Assembly (NCBI GenBank): GCA_964429695.1 | Contig: CAYSCS010000056.1 | Span: 1-60,512, forward strand | DNA length: 60,512 nt | Direction of reading: 5' to 3' | Origin: CAYSCS01 sp964429695 | Lineage (GTDB): Bacteria; Acidobacteriota; Aminicenantia; Aminicenantales; Aminicenantaceae | In this document: one piece after another, positions 25,529 through 34,759 of the stretch | Position numbering within the stretch: position 1 is the first letter of the stretch | Layout of the letters: each line of letters opens with the position of its first letter | The notes under the pieces: model-generated | Told to the model about the DNA's origin: nothing | What the model saw: the letters and a program-made list of their open reading frames with translations, nothing else | The model's database searches: none | Made by a program: the position numbers and the translations under genes

Positions 25529-26796
25529 TGTTTTAAGGTTTATTATCAATATAAGGCGTGGAGGACTCCCCTCATCACGAAAAAGGTAGGCTCCCTCCCC
25601 CTCATTCAGGTCTCTAAGGTAATGCCTATCGAGGGAAGGTCAAGAAAGTAAACCTAGAGGTTTCACTTTCCAAATTTGAGAGGAGGAGCATGAACGCACT
25701 CGCTCCAAGGCTGGGTTGAGACAGGACGTGTTCTTAATTCTCTAGAATTCGGTATGTTACCCTGGTTATTTTTCCCTCGCTCTCTCCTCAATGGGGAAGC
25801 CAGATGAGGATTGTTCCCTTTATAACTGACTCTGCCGGGGAGGATTGCGCTATTAATCATCTCAACCTCTCCCTTATTCCAGACAGACTCCCTTCACCCT
25901 TCTTGCTCCTCGTCAACTTTTAACACGCGCAGATCGAGAGGACGAGTACTTTTCATGATGCTCAAATTGATATCCATGCCCAATATTTTTTATCATTCAT
26001 GACAAAGGGAGGAAAAAACGGGCCACGAATGCCAATTAAGTCAGGAGCCTCCAAAAAACTAAATTCCTATAAGAAGGCTTGCTAGAGAAAGAATCAAGTC
26101 TTCCCCAATTACTTTTTTTATTCAATTGTCATTCTCCAACCTAACTCATACGCCTAGATAGCTCAAGATGGTGAGAGAAGTTATCAAAAATTGGATATAG
26201 AAAGTGCTTCAAGAGCCAGCAGGGTAGGGAAGAAAGAGGCGGAGCATCATCGGATTAGTGCCAAGAAGCTTGGTAACTGCAGAGTCTAAAAGCGATACTT
26301 TCCGGGGTGGACTATTTTTTAAACTCAGGGTTGGGTGCTAATTGATGATGAGGGGGGAATCGATGCAGTAAGGGCATGGGGTCCGAAAGCATGGCACTAT
26401 AGAAATGGATGAAGATTCCTTCAAGTTCGAGGGGGAAATGGCTGAATACGAATTCCTCATTAAAAAGTTATTTTAAGAATGATGTTTTGCTTCATCAATC
26501 TTATTCTGCAGGTGATAAAGGATTGTTCCATGGGCAAAACCCAGCTGCCTTTGGGGAAGATTTGGGTTTGGAAGGGGTCACTGGTCTAAGAGCATTTAAT
26601 CGGGCTTAAATAGACTTAGGACTAATCACAGTCGGCAAGGATGCCTTCAGATAAGGTTATAACATTGAGTAGTACTTAAGGTCGGTTTAAGGGGAAGAAA
26701 TGGGTCTAGGTTGCCAGAAATATGAGCTATAATAATCTTTAATCAAAAGAATTTTAAGCCGGAGCCTGCCATCGGGAATCGAATTTGAGCCCTTTC
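25529..26796. other. Gene-poor region, no credible CDS
   Basis: About 1.27 kb without a gene I can support. Short frames occur at 25663-25860 (minus) and 26409-26609 (plus), but their residues are low-complexity and match no family I know. The base composition is patchy, as in decayed insertion sequences. A hairpin at 25644-25670 is the only clear structure. It separates the radical SAM locus from the MFS gene. Confidence 0.6.
25644..25670. repeat. Isolated hairpin
   Basis: GAAAGT-AAACC, a TAGA loop, then GGTTT-C-ACTTTC forms an eleven-pair stem with one bulged C. No T-run follows, so it is not a standard terminator. It lies 116 bases after the SPASM frame. Confidence 0.5.
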
Positions 26797-28077
26797 TCAG
26801 TGCAATCTTAAGATGCGCCGATCAAAGAGAAAGATGCTGGCTGCGTATGTCAGCGAAATGCTTGCGCCAGCCAGAATAGGAATCTTTTCTCCTATGTGGT
26901 GAGCCACTGCTCCAACCCAGAGGGCGGCAAAGGGCATCAGGCCGAAAAAGACAAAACTGTAAATGCTCATCACTCGACCGCGGATGTTTTCTGGCGTCTG
27001 GAGCTGAACTAGGGCATTGCAGAGATTATAAATCATAATCAGATTTATTCCGGAAATTAATAAAAGGCCAAGAGACAAGGGAAAAAACCTAGAGAGGGCA
27101 AAGAGCATTATAGAAGTCGGAAAGAAAAAGGTCCCTAGGGTGAGAAGCTTGCCCCGCGAAAGATGATGACTGAAAGAAGCAATGAATAGAGCGCCGATCA
27201 AAGCCCCAAGACCTGAGGCAGTCTGTAAAAATCCATTAGTTCGGGCATCACCGTGAAAGGTCTGAACTGCCCAGGCTGGAAGAAGAGTGATGAAAGCCCG
27301 CCCAAATAGAGTGGTTATGGCTACAGTCAGAACCAAGATGCGAATAGTGCCGTGGTTAAAGACATAGTTCAAACCTTCTTTGAGGTCCTGGAAGAGGGAA
27401 TTATTGGACCGGCGTGGAACAAAGGGAGGGAGGTTCATCAAGGCTAGCGCGATAAGGACTGCAATGAAACTTACCCCGTTTATGGTGAAACACCAGGCTG
27501 GACCTAGCGCAGCATAGATGATCCCACCCGCGGCTGGTCCCAAAGCCTGAGCCGTGTTGAATATGGCTGAGTTAAGGGCTATGGCGTTCGTCAGTGCATC
27601 TGGTTCTATCATTTCCATGACAAAGGCCTGGCGGGCCGGGGCGTCAAAGGCATTAACTATGCCCCCGCAGAAGGCTAGAATGATGATATGCCAGGGCTGA
27701 ACGAGATGGAGAAACACAAGGGCCGCCAGAATAAAAGCCAGAATCATCATCGTCGTCTGGGTTATGATAAGAATCATCCGCCTTGAGATGCGGTCAGCTA
27801 CCACGCCACCATAAAGCATGAAGAGCCAGGTGGGCAGTCCAGCAGCAAAGCCAGCATAGCCCAGAAAGGCGGGTGAGTGGGTAATTTCATAGATGAGAAA
27901 AGCCTGAGCAGTCATTTGCATCCAGGAACCGAATACAGATATCATCTGCCCCCTGAACCAGAGCCGATAATTAGGGTATTTAAGCGCATAGAATGTCTGT
28001 TTCCATGAAAATTTTTTGCTCAAAGCCAGGAGGCGAGTGAGCAACTGAGTTGAGGTTCCGTTAATTTCCTGGTCCAT
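26797..28077 (-). CDS. MFS transporter, MFS_3/EntS-like exporter
   Basis: The protein has 426 residues and about twelve transmembrane helices. The N-terminus (FRGQMISVFGSWMQMTAQAFLIYEIT) is typical of the MFS_3 'transmembrane secretion effector' group that includes enterobactin exporters. The loop between helices 2 and 3 has the conserved GGVVADRISRR motif (MFS motif A). The gene is visibly richer in G+C than its neighbours and is isolated between two gene-poor stretches, which suggests acquisition by transfer. No siderophore or drug genes lie nearby, so the substrate is unknown. Confidence 0.88.
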   Translation of the reverse strand: MDQEINGTSTQLLTRLLALSKKFSWKQTFYALKYPNYRLWFRGQMISVFGSWMQMTAQAFLIYEITHSPAFLGYAGFAAGLPTWLFMLYGGVVADRISRRMILIITQTTMMILAFILAALVFLHLVQPWHIIILAFCGGIVNAFDAPARQAFVMEMIEPDALTNAIALNSAIFNTAQALGPAAGGIIYAALGPAWCFTINGVSFIAVLIALALMNLPPFVPRRSNNSLFQDLKEGLNYVFNHGTIRILVLTVAITTLFGRAFITLLPAWAVQTFHGDARTNGFLQTASGLGALIGALFIASFSHHLSRGKLLTLGTFFFPTSIMLFALSRFFPLSLGLLLISGINLIMIYNLCNALVQLQTPENIRGRVMSIYSFVFFGLMPFAALWVGAVAHHIGEKIPILAGASISLTYAASIFLFDRRILRLH

Positions 28078-28719
28078 AGGCTCTTTTAAAGGTTCAGCTC
28101 GAATGACTTCATCTTCGCCTTAGATATCATTCAGTGTTTCTTTCGGGAATTTTTCATTTGCCTTCTAGATAGATATTTTTCCTGAACGCTATTGGATGTC
28201 CCTGTTCAAACCATATCTAGGGTTTAACAACATCTTCAGATCTCTTATCCAAGGAATTAAAAGCCTCAGCTAAAGGGAAAAAATTATACGCCTCAAGACA
28301 AGGGTTTTCAACAAGACAAATAGAGGTAATTTGCTAGTTCTGGAGATTTAAGCCCGAGAAAAATATGTTCCAAGAAAAAATAAAAAATAGATGAAAAATC
28401 CAAAGAGCCCTCCTTCTCCCGGGAAAAAGGGAAAGGCTTGCTCCTAGTTGTCCCTCATGGGCAAGGGGAGAGTGTCATTAATATCTGGGGAGCCTTTACT
28501 TAAATTAAATTTTTTCCCATCATCAAGGAAATAATCAGCTTCCTCTCTCTTTTTAACATAGCTTATTAGGAATTGAGCCTGGATTTTTATAAGGAAAGCT
28601 TTCCCGATCCTAAATATTAGTTTTTTCCTCTATACTAATGCAAAATTTCAAGAAATTCTAAGGCATACCTTGAGTTAAAATAGAAGATCGGGTTTAAAAT
28701 GTTTGAGTAGCCTCGAGCT

Positions 28720-28821
28720 TTACTCTTGTTTTTCCATTATCCCCTGAATTAATATGTTTATTTTTCGGTTCAGCTCATGGTCGACAGATTCAAGCCTTAT
28801 TAGTTCCGCCAAAGTCACCAT
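28720..28821 (-). CDS. Possible 33-residue small protein
   Basis: ATG at 28821 opens a frame of 33 codons ending TAA. The product has a protein-like mix (MVTLAELIRLESVDHELNRK..., amphipathic helix, charged end). GGGGA lies about 11 bases before the ATG. It overlaps the end of the start-less frame 28790-29071 in another frame, so both could be halves of one frame-shifted gene. No family recognised. Confidence 0.2.
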   Translation of the reverse strand: MVTLAELIRLESVDHELNRKINILIQGIMEKQE

Positions 28822-29071
28822 ATACTGTTTCCCCGTAATCAAGACCAACGGGGCAGAAATTAAGACCAGCGGACTGAAACAAACAACAGCAGACTAAGGA
28901 TGCCCCACAATCACAAGTGTATAAACCTACATCTTCGCACCTTTGAAGTTCAAGCTTTTCCCTAAGTCTAGAAGCTGTTCTGAATTCTAAGATTCTTAGG
29001 CAAGATTCATGCCCATCTTTCCTCCAATATCTGAAATCGGCCTGGATTAGGGCGTCTTTAGTTTTATCCTC
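28790..29071 (-). pseudogene. Start-less cysteine-rich open frame, probable gene remnant
   Basis: A frame of 93 codons between stops has no ATG or GTG start. Its translation is protein-like, with a Cys-rich segment (YTCDCGASLVCCC, NFCPVGLDYGETVYG). The overlapping frame 28720-28821 could be the original C-terminus after one indel. I cannot name a family; chance is a real alternative. Confidence 0.25.
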
Positions 29072-29825
29072 CTAATCAGAAGCAGTAATTTCTCTTTCTT
29101 CTTCCTCAAGTTCGATCTGGTAATTTGAATGTCTTAGTAAAATATTTTTTACTCTTAGAGGAAGACGGGATATGCAACCCAGAGGAAGAGTGAATTTCAG
29201 GTTTAGTTACGCTCATGGATTAATTTTTCGAGCCTTATTCTTTCACCTTTAGCGAACTCGGCTTTTCAGTGTCAGGGTAAGTTTAAAGAGGCGCCAATTT
29301 TAGTCACGAATTTATTTCATTTTCAAAAAATTTAGCTGAGATTTGCTTTTTAAAACGCTTACTCTCTTGAAAGCCAGGCTAAATTTTACCTTTCCTTCTT
29401 CTCTTTGAATCCCTCCTTAAAGCTCTGGGCCAAGATGATCCTTTATTTCTTCACGCGTCTTCAAAAAGATTCAAAAAGATTTCTAGTTAAACCAAGCTTC
29501 TAATCTTTTAAACTCTTCTCTTCTATAATCTGCGGGGTGGTTTTTTCTAATGTTTCTCTTTAGTTTCTTAACCTTTCTAAAATTTCTTTAACAATGAAAG
29601 GTTCATCGAATGTTGGATAGCCAAGATAAATTTCTTTTCTGGCTTTCGTTTAAAGTTAGCCTCTCCTCGCTGTCACTCGATTTCAAGGCTAATATTTTCA
29701 ATAAACCAGGGAACGTTGGATTAGTAAACAAAAATTTTTCCTTTTCATCTTCTTTTGTGAGGGTGACAATTTTTAATAATCCAAGCGAGGTCAGATAAAG
29801 AAAATTTATTCTCCTCAAGGCTTGA

Positions 29826-32471
29826 CTAATGGATATAGCCAAGAGCGCGAAGCTTTTCTTTTAGCCTTTCATCAAGCTTAATGCGCTCTGTTTGCCTCTT
29901 GATTTTTTTCTTTGCCTGATAGTAATTCTCGAGCCTCTCGATTTTATCATTCCCCCATTCATAAAACTTCGTTATCAGGTTGTTTTTTTCCTGGGGGTCT
30001 TTCTTAAGGTCGAAGACTTCTATATTTTTTATCCCCTCTTTTGCCATTTCAACGATTAGCTTCATCTCCCCTTCGTTAGTTGCAATCAGGGCAGGACAGG
30101 GATCAGGAACATCTTTTCTTGCCAGGTCAGAGATAAAAGTTCTGTCCTTTTTTTCTTTTCCTCTTATCAAATCGAGGAGGCTTTTTCCATCAAGAGATTT
30201 TTTTGGATAATTCAAGGAATAATATTCCAGAATGGTAGGCATGACGTCTATCAGACGGCATTTTTCTTTGATGCGTATTCCTTTGAATTCTCCTTTAGGA
30301 AATTTCATGAGCAGAGGAACACGAATCTGCTCTTCATAAAGCTTTTGACCATGAAGCCAGCCTCCATGGTCGAGGAATTCCTCACCGTGGTCAGAAGTGA
30401 TAATGAGCAGAGTGTCGTTGTATATCTCAAGTTTCTTAAGAAGATTGATTAGAGGCCCTATTAAAGCCTCATCTGTATACCTAATTTCAGCATCATAAAG
30501 GTCTACAACATTCTTGACTTCCTCTTCGCTGAAGGAGTATCCCTCGGGATTAGATTCAAGGAAATTCCTCATGGCCATCCTTTTCCACTTTGCCTTCTCC
30601 GAGGCAAAATACGTGATCCAGGGAGAAGGACAATCATAAGGGTCATGGATCTGGAAGGTGTGGAGAAAGAGAAAGAAAGGTTTATCCCTGTTTTCCTTTA
30701 TCCAGCCTGAAGCAATGTGCTGGAGTTTTTCGGCTTCCCTTATGGAGAGAGGGGCATATCTTCCTCCCCGCGGTTCTTCATACCAGTGGAATCCTTTGGC
30801 AAAACCGTAAAGATTGCTCACATAGCCTCCGCCCGTGAAGGCAACGGGGAAAAAACCACCTTTTCTTAAAAGAAATGAGAGAGAAGGTAGAGAAGGATCA
30901 ATGCGTTGATCGTGGTAGTAAACCTTATGATTGATTGAATTGAGTGAATAAAGAAGGGAGACGTGAGAAGGGAGGGTCCAGGGACTTTGAGCGTACACGT
31001 TTTCTAAGAGTACACTTTCTTTACTCAAAAGGTCGAGATTAGGGCTTGTTTCTCTCTTGTAGCCGTAGCAGCCGAGATGATCAGCACGAAGAGTGTCTAA
31101 AGAAATGAGGATTACCTTGGGAGATTCTCTGACTTTCCTGTAGAGCACCGGGTTATACCAGAAAGAATAAATGGCATTTTTGGAGAGGGAGTTTCTATTT
31201 CCTTCGGTGATGAAGCTTATCTTTACTTTTTTCCCGGCATATTCTTCAAGATCTATCTTTTCCAAATGGATTGTCTCTCTCTTTTTTTTGGTATTTTGGG
31301 GCATTCTTATTTCAAATAGATTCGTTATTTTCTTTCCCTCACTTATTAAGACCTTAAAAAGGACAGAATCATTTATCTCAAGAGGCTGGTTATCATAGCG
31401 AAAAATGCCTGTTCCGAATTCCAGATAAGCTCCTTGTGGGATTTTAACCACAAACTCAAACTCACTCCTGGGTGGTGCGATGAGAGCATCCAAAGAGGTG
31501 TCCTCAAGAATTATTTTTTTCTTGATGTTTTCAGGATTTCGAGCTTGCTCTGAAGGGGAGAGGGTAAACTCTTGCTTAATTCGGTAGAGTTGGGAATAGG
31601 GATTTTCTTCTCTTGATTCGTCTTGAGAACTCAGATAGCGAGTTTTGAGCTCTTTTTCTTCAAAATCTTCTTGGGATGAGGAAGGCAGGTGAAGGAGAAG
31701 GTAGTCGTTTTTAGCCTTTATCCAGATTCCAAAGATGAAAATGCGGGAGACATTTTTCCCTTTTAATTCTTTTCGCTCTTCTCCATCTTCTCCTCCCCTC
31801 GTCTTCAAAGATATTTTGTGAAATCCAGATGAGGTACTATTCTCAAGTGTAATTTTTCTTTTTTTGATTTGAAGCGACTCCTTGCTGATAAGCTTTTCAT
31901 CGAGATAAATTTCAAGCTCGGAAGGGATACGATTTCTCCTCGCCACTATTTCTAAGGAAAAAGGGGTGGAAGGAAGAAAGGTATCGAAAGAAAAGTATTC
32001 AGACTCTTCTAAGATTAGACAGCGGAGGTGTCGGCTGAAACTCTTGTCTTCTTCCAGAGGGATTTTTTTTGATATCTTGATAAATTGCCAGCGGATTTTA
32101 TCCCCTTGAGCCTCATCAAAGTAGGGAAGAGGTTTATTTTTATGGAAGACTTCTATTTCCTTTGGTTTTTTCTGGAGTTGATAATTTTGATAATGGAGAA
32201 CGGGTGCTGAAGTTGAAAAACCATATACCTTCTCGTCTGGGGTAGAAAGAGTTGGTAAGTATTCAAGATGGGATGAAAGAGATTCTTCTTGGAGATGGAA
32301 TCTTTCCTCAAGTTTCAAAAGAGGAGATTCTTTGATGTTTTTCTTTTCCATAAGGTCGATAAATTTGAGAGAGGCTTTTTTCAATTCTCTTCCTCGATTT
32401 TCACATGAGGAAGTGGTGAAGATGAGAAGGAGAGTAATTAGGAAATAATATAATGATTTTATTTTAGGCAT
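29826..32471 (-). CDS. Sulfatase-fold (alkaline phosphatase superfamily) lipoprotein
   Basis: The protein has 881 residues. A lipoprotein-like signal ends TTSSC (Cys23; the lipobox is imperfect). About residues 90-440 are beta-rich with two carbohydrate-binding-like stretches. The enzyme domain starts at VILISLDTLRADHLGCYGY (metal Asp459) and includes SPWTLPSH and SDHGEEFLDHGGWLHG (metal ligands). Where sulfatases have Cys or Ser of the C/S-x-P-x-R formylglycine motif, this protein has Thr499 followed by L-P-S-H. It therefore cannot be matured to a formylglycine sulfatase; a Thr nucleophile, as in related phosphodiesterases or phosphotransferases, is more likely. It is monocistronic, beside an IS relic. 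Natural substrate unknown. Confidence 0.85.
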   Translation of the reverse strand: MPKIKSLYYFLITLLLIFTTSSCENRGRELKKASLKFIDLMEKKNIKESPLLKLEERFHLQEESLSSHLEYLPTLSTPDEKVYGFSTSAPVLHYQNYQLQKKPKEIEVFHKNKPLPYFDEAQGDKIRWQFIKISKKIPLEEDKSFSRHLRCLILEESEYFSFDTFLPSTPFSLEIVARRNRIPSELEIYLDEKLISKESLQIKKRKITLENSTSSGFHKISLKTRGGEDGEERKELKGKNVSRIFIFGIWIKAKNDYLLLHLPSSSQEDFEEKELKTRYLSSQDESREENPYSQLYRIKQEFTLSPSEQARNPENIKKKIILEDTSLDALIAPPRSEFEFVVKIPQGAYLEFGTGIFRYDNQPLEINDSVLFKVLISEGKKITNLFEIRMPQNTKKKRETIHLEKIDLEEYAGKKVKISFITEGNRNSLSKNAIYSFWYNPVLYRKVRESPKVILISLDTLRADHLGCYGYKRETSPNLDLLSKESVLLENVYAQSPWTLPSHVSLLYSLNSINHKVYYHDQRIDPSLPSLSFLLRKGGFFPVAFTGGGYVSNLYGFAKGFHWYEEPRGGRYAPLSIREAEKLQHIASGWIKENRDKPFFLFLHTFQIHDPYDCPSPWITYFASEKAKWKRMAMRNFLESNPEGYSFSEEEVKNVVDLYDAEIRYTDEALIGPLINLLKKLEIYNDTLLIITSDHGEEFLDHGGWLHGQKLYEEQIRVPLLMKFPKGEFKGIRIKEKCRLIDVMPTILEYYSLNYPKKSLDGKSLLDLIRGKEKKDRTFISDLARKDVPDPCPALIATNEGEMKLIVEMAKEGIKNIEVFDLKKDPQEKNNLITKFYEWGNDKIERLENYYQAKKKIKRQTERIKLDERLKEKLRALGYIH

Positions 32472-32527
32472 AACTAAAAGATTATTTACTTCCTGCTTTC
32501 ATTTGTCAACCTGCCGGAGGCTCATTC

Positions 32528-33662
32528 TTAAAAAGTGTGGTAAAAATTGATTAAAGGGATAAGGGTAAGGGGGAAAAAAGAAAGGAGCATTTTCTTTTTA
32601 TAAACCTCCACATTTTTAAACCCGTAACTCATCCTCTTCATTAATTTCATCTTTGTATGAACCCCTTCTGTAGAGGCATTCGGAGTGTAATGATCAAAAT
32701 AATTGAGGATGTATTCTCGCCTTCTCCTGAGGGTCCTCCCCAATCATTCAGCGTTGCCTCTTCAGAATGCTCCATCGACAGAATTAGGCTCTCAAGAAGG
32801 CCCCGAGCCTGCTGTTTATTAGGCGCTTTATAGATGCGGCGAAGCTACCCTTTGGCCCAATACCATTCCCGAAGCAAAGGATATGCCTCTAAATAAGCGC
32901 TGAGCTGCCTCCTTTCCCCTTCATTCAAGCGCTCCGAGGCCTTCAAGAAAAGGTGTTTCTTAATCACCTTACGACTGGCCTCCTGTTCCAGGCGCCTCGT
33001 CTCATCCAATCTCCGGTTAGCATCCTGAATGACGTGAAAATGGTCAATGACTATCTTGGCTTGAGGCAAAACCTCTTTATTGGCCAAATAAACCTCCTCT
33101 AATTTCCCTTAACTACCTCTGGAATCCCCTCAAGAAAATCTCGAAAGGTCTGCTGACGATCATCACCTAAAATAGTAAAAACCTTTCCCCTCCTCAGGTT
33201 GGGTACTGTAACGACGAGGTTTCGACCCCGAAAACTGTGTTCATCTCCGCCTAGCCTCACTTCCCTCTGTCGTTTCTCCTCCTCCCAGCTCGGCCCTAAC
33301 TCTATCTTCTTAACTAACCCTCTGGCCACCTCAGCGCTTATACCCCAGCGCTCCTCCAACCGCTTAAAACTATTGTCCCTTATTAACCTCAAAATTTCTT
33401 CCTCCGCTCTCATCGTTCGCTGCGCCCAGCGCCTCTTCCTGCCCACTAAATAAAGCTTCTTTCCAGCTAAAAACCGATGCCGAAGTCGTAGCTCCTTCCT
33501 GTACTGATGAAGATGTTTTGTCCTTTTCCCACACCAGGGACATGTGCCCGTCTTCCTTGTCCTCTCCACTCTCAGCATTATCCCTTCCTCTTCTATCTCA
33601 ACCCTTGTTACTTTGAACCCTTGAAGCCCTAAGAAAATTAGCATAAAATTTTGAAGCGTCAT
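32528..33662 (-). pseudogene. ISL3-family transposase, inactivated
   Basis: Three pieces line up with one ISL3 transposase. Piece one (33099-33662) has the N-terminal zinc-finger CPWCGKRTKHLHQYRKELRL, the helix-turn-helix (ERWGISAEVARGLVKK) and the first catalytic Asp (GGDEHSFRG). Piece two (32845-33087) has the second catalytic Asp in IVIDHFHVIQ. Piece three (32528-32743) has the C-terminal NYFDHYTPNASTEGVHTKMK with the Glu. Breaks: a frameshift near 33095 (one base missing in AAGGGAAAT), an in-frame TAG at about 32845, and another frameshift near 32740. Catalytic residues survive but the chain cannot be made in one piece. Confidence 0.85.
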
Positions 33663-33747
33663 TTGTGGTAGGTTAACTCCTTTCTTTTCTCCTTTATTTT
33701 CAAGGAGTTCCTACCACATTTCTTGCTAAAATTCACCACACTCTTTA
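32529..33747 (-). mobile_element. Decayed ISL3-like insertion sequence with terminal inverted repeats
   Basis: The ends form imperfect inverted repeats: left 32529-32548 and right 33728-33747, matching at about 16 of 21 positions around the core AGTGTGGT. The length of 1.22 kb is normal for ISL3. The transposase stop codon falls inside the left repeat. I see no direct target duplication in the eight flanking bases on each side. It is inserted between the sulfatase-fold gene and another transposase remnant. Confidence 0.75.
33664..33718 (-). promoter_or_regulatory. Hairpin sequestering the transposase ribosome binding site
   Basis: TGTGGTAGG...AACTCCTT (33664-33682) pairs with AAGGAGTTCCTACCACA (33702-33718), 17 pairs with a two-base bulge. 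Read from the minus strand, the AAGGAG ribosome binding site of the transposase lies in the stem right before the ATG at 33662. Such hairpins limit transposase translation from read-through transcripts in several IS families. Confidence 0.5.
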
Positions 33748-33767
33748 CGGAAGAGCCCTTGCCGCAT

Positions 33768-34100
33768 TCACTCTGTTCCGTGAAAATCAAAAGGATAAAT
33801 TTTGAGAAAATCAAAAGTAGACAAGGGGATAATTTTAGATTGAAAACGGGCCAACTTTTTAACTTCCCAGAAAACAATAATATTTTTCTGAGGGATAAGA
33901 CAAACAGTGACTCTTCTCTCAGCACAGTGTCGAAGTTTATATTCTTTTCCCTGGAAGCTGAATGTTCCGTGCATTCTTTCGGTTCTTGGATAATGGAGAG
34001 AAAAAATAAAGTCTAAGTCAAGGGAAATCTCTAAAGACCTCATAAACCCTCTGCTTGCCTTCAGAGCTTCCTTCCAGCGTCGAAGGGGTATCTTGTCTTC
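33768..34100 (-). pseudogene. C-terminal remnant of a second transposase
   Basis: The frame is open from 34100 (no start; a TAA precedes it) to 33768. The translation RRWKEALKAS...DLDFIFSLHYPR...HGTFSFQGKEYKLR...VTVCLIPQKNIIVFW resembles the C-terminal beta-barrel of integrase-core transposases (ISNCY/IS481-like), where a 'DG-T-I-S-F-x-G-x-x-Y-x-L' strand is typical. Only this last part remains, next to the ISL3 right end. The family assignment is tentative. Confidence 0.5.
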
Positions 34101-34411
34101 TTAAAATGAACCCTTTGCCTATGCTAATAATCATAGACTTAATCTCTTATCTTTTGGCCAATAATAGATGCTGTTTGGAGAGAAGGTCGAAAAATTTTTA
34201 TAAAAGCCTAGCTCAAGAACTTGAAATTCAAGATGAATTAAGTCATTAAATTTATTCTAAAAAATTATGAAGTTTGAAATACTTTTCTATACCAAGAGTG
34301 GATTTCAGAAGTTAATTTCTCCTTCGAAAAAAAGTGAAAAAAAAAGTTTAAAAATATTTGCATCTTTAAATTTATTTTTATAAAATTTATGCCTTTATTG
34401 AGGGCTTAGAG
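34101..34411. other. Leader region of the nuo operon
   Basis: About 310 bases, A+T-rich, without a supported gene (the frame 34055-34249 has no recognisable content). It contains the promoter candidate at 34358-34386 and poly-A tracts around 34327-34345 that could act as an UP-like or bendable element. Confidence 0.5.
34358..34386 (+). promoter_or_regulatory. Sigma-70 promoter of the nuo operon
   Basis: TTGCAT (34358-34363), a 17-base spacer and TAAAAT (34381-34386) lie 25 bases before the nuoA ATG. Flanking A-tracts support promoter character. Predicted start near 34393. Confidence 0.5.
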
Positions 34412-34759
34412 ATGATTGAACTCTTTTTGGTTTTCTTCGTCTTCGGGTTCTTAGGGGTTCTCCTCGTGGTAATGAATAAGTTTCTCGGTCCCAAGAGGTC
34501 TAACCCCTTAAAGGAAATGCCTTTTGAATGCGGGAGCCCCTATCTCCAGGAGGAGATAAATCCCGTTCCCATCAAATTCTACATTGTCGCCTTTTTGTTC
34601 TTGCTTTTTGATGTCGAAGTAGTTTTCTTTTTTCCCTGGGCTTTAATCTTCAAAGAAATGGGACTTGTTGCTTTAGTGGTCATGTTTGCTTATCTCTTCA
34701 TTCTCGTCATCGGATTTGTTTATGCCTTAAAAAAGGGCGGATTTGAATGGGAGAGATGA
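34412..34759 (+). CDS. nuoA: NADH-quinone oxidoreductase subunit A
   Basis: This is a small membrane subunit of complex I at the junction of the arms. Three transmembrane helices are visible, with the conserved loop KEMPFECGSPYLQ (E-C-G) and FDVEVVFFFPWA between helices. Length 115 is normal. It is first in the nuo operon and overlaps nuoB by 13 bases. Confidence 0.96.
   Translation: MIELFLVFFVFGFLGVLLVVMNKFLGPKRSNPLKEMPFECGSPYLQEEINPVPIKFYIVAFLFLLFDVEVVFFFPWALIFKEMGLVALVVMFAYLFILVIGFVYALKKGGFEWER

Larger units (their letters stand above)
28078..29825. other. Gene-poor region with possible coding remnants
   Basis: About 1.75 kb with no intact gene. Start-less open frames are scattered on the minus strand, the longest at 28790-29071. 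Frames at 29603-29842 (minus) and 29610-29798 (plus) cover the same bases and look accidental. I read the region as a graveyard of decayed genes or IS elements. Confidence 0.55.

Noticed and set aside
25663..25860. 65-codon minus-strand frame in the gene-poor region
   Set aside because: Basic, low-complexity product, no ribosome binding site, no known family.
26409..26609. 66-codon plus-strand frame
   Set aside because: No family, no good ribosome binding site; within decayed DNA.
28465..28640. 58-codon start-less lysine-rich frame on the minus strand
   Set aside because: Length is within chance for this composition and no start exists.
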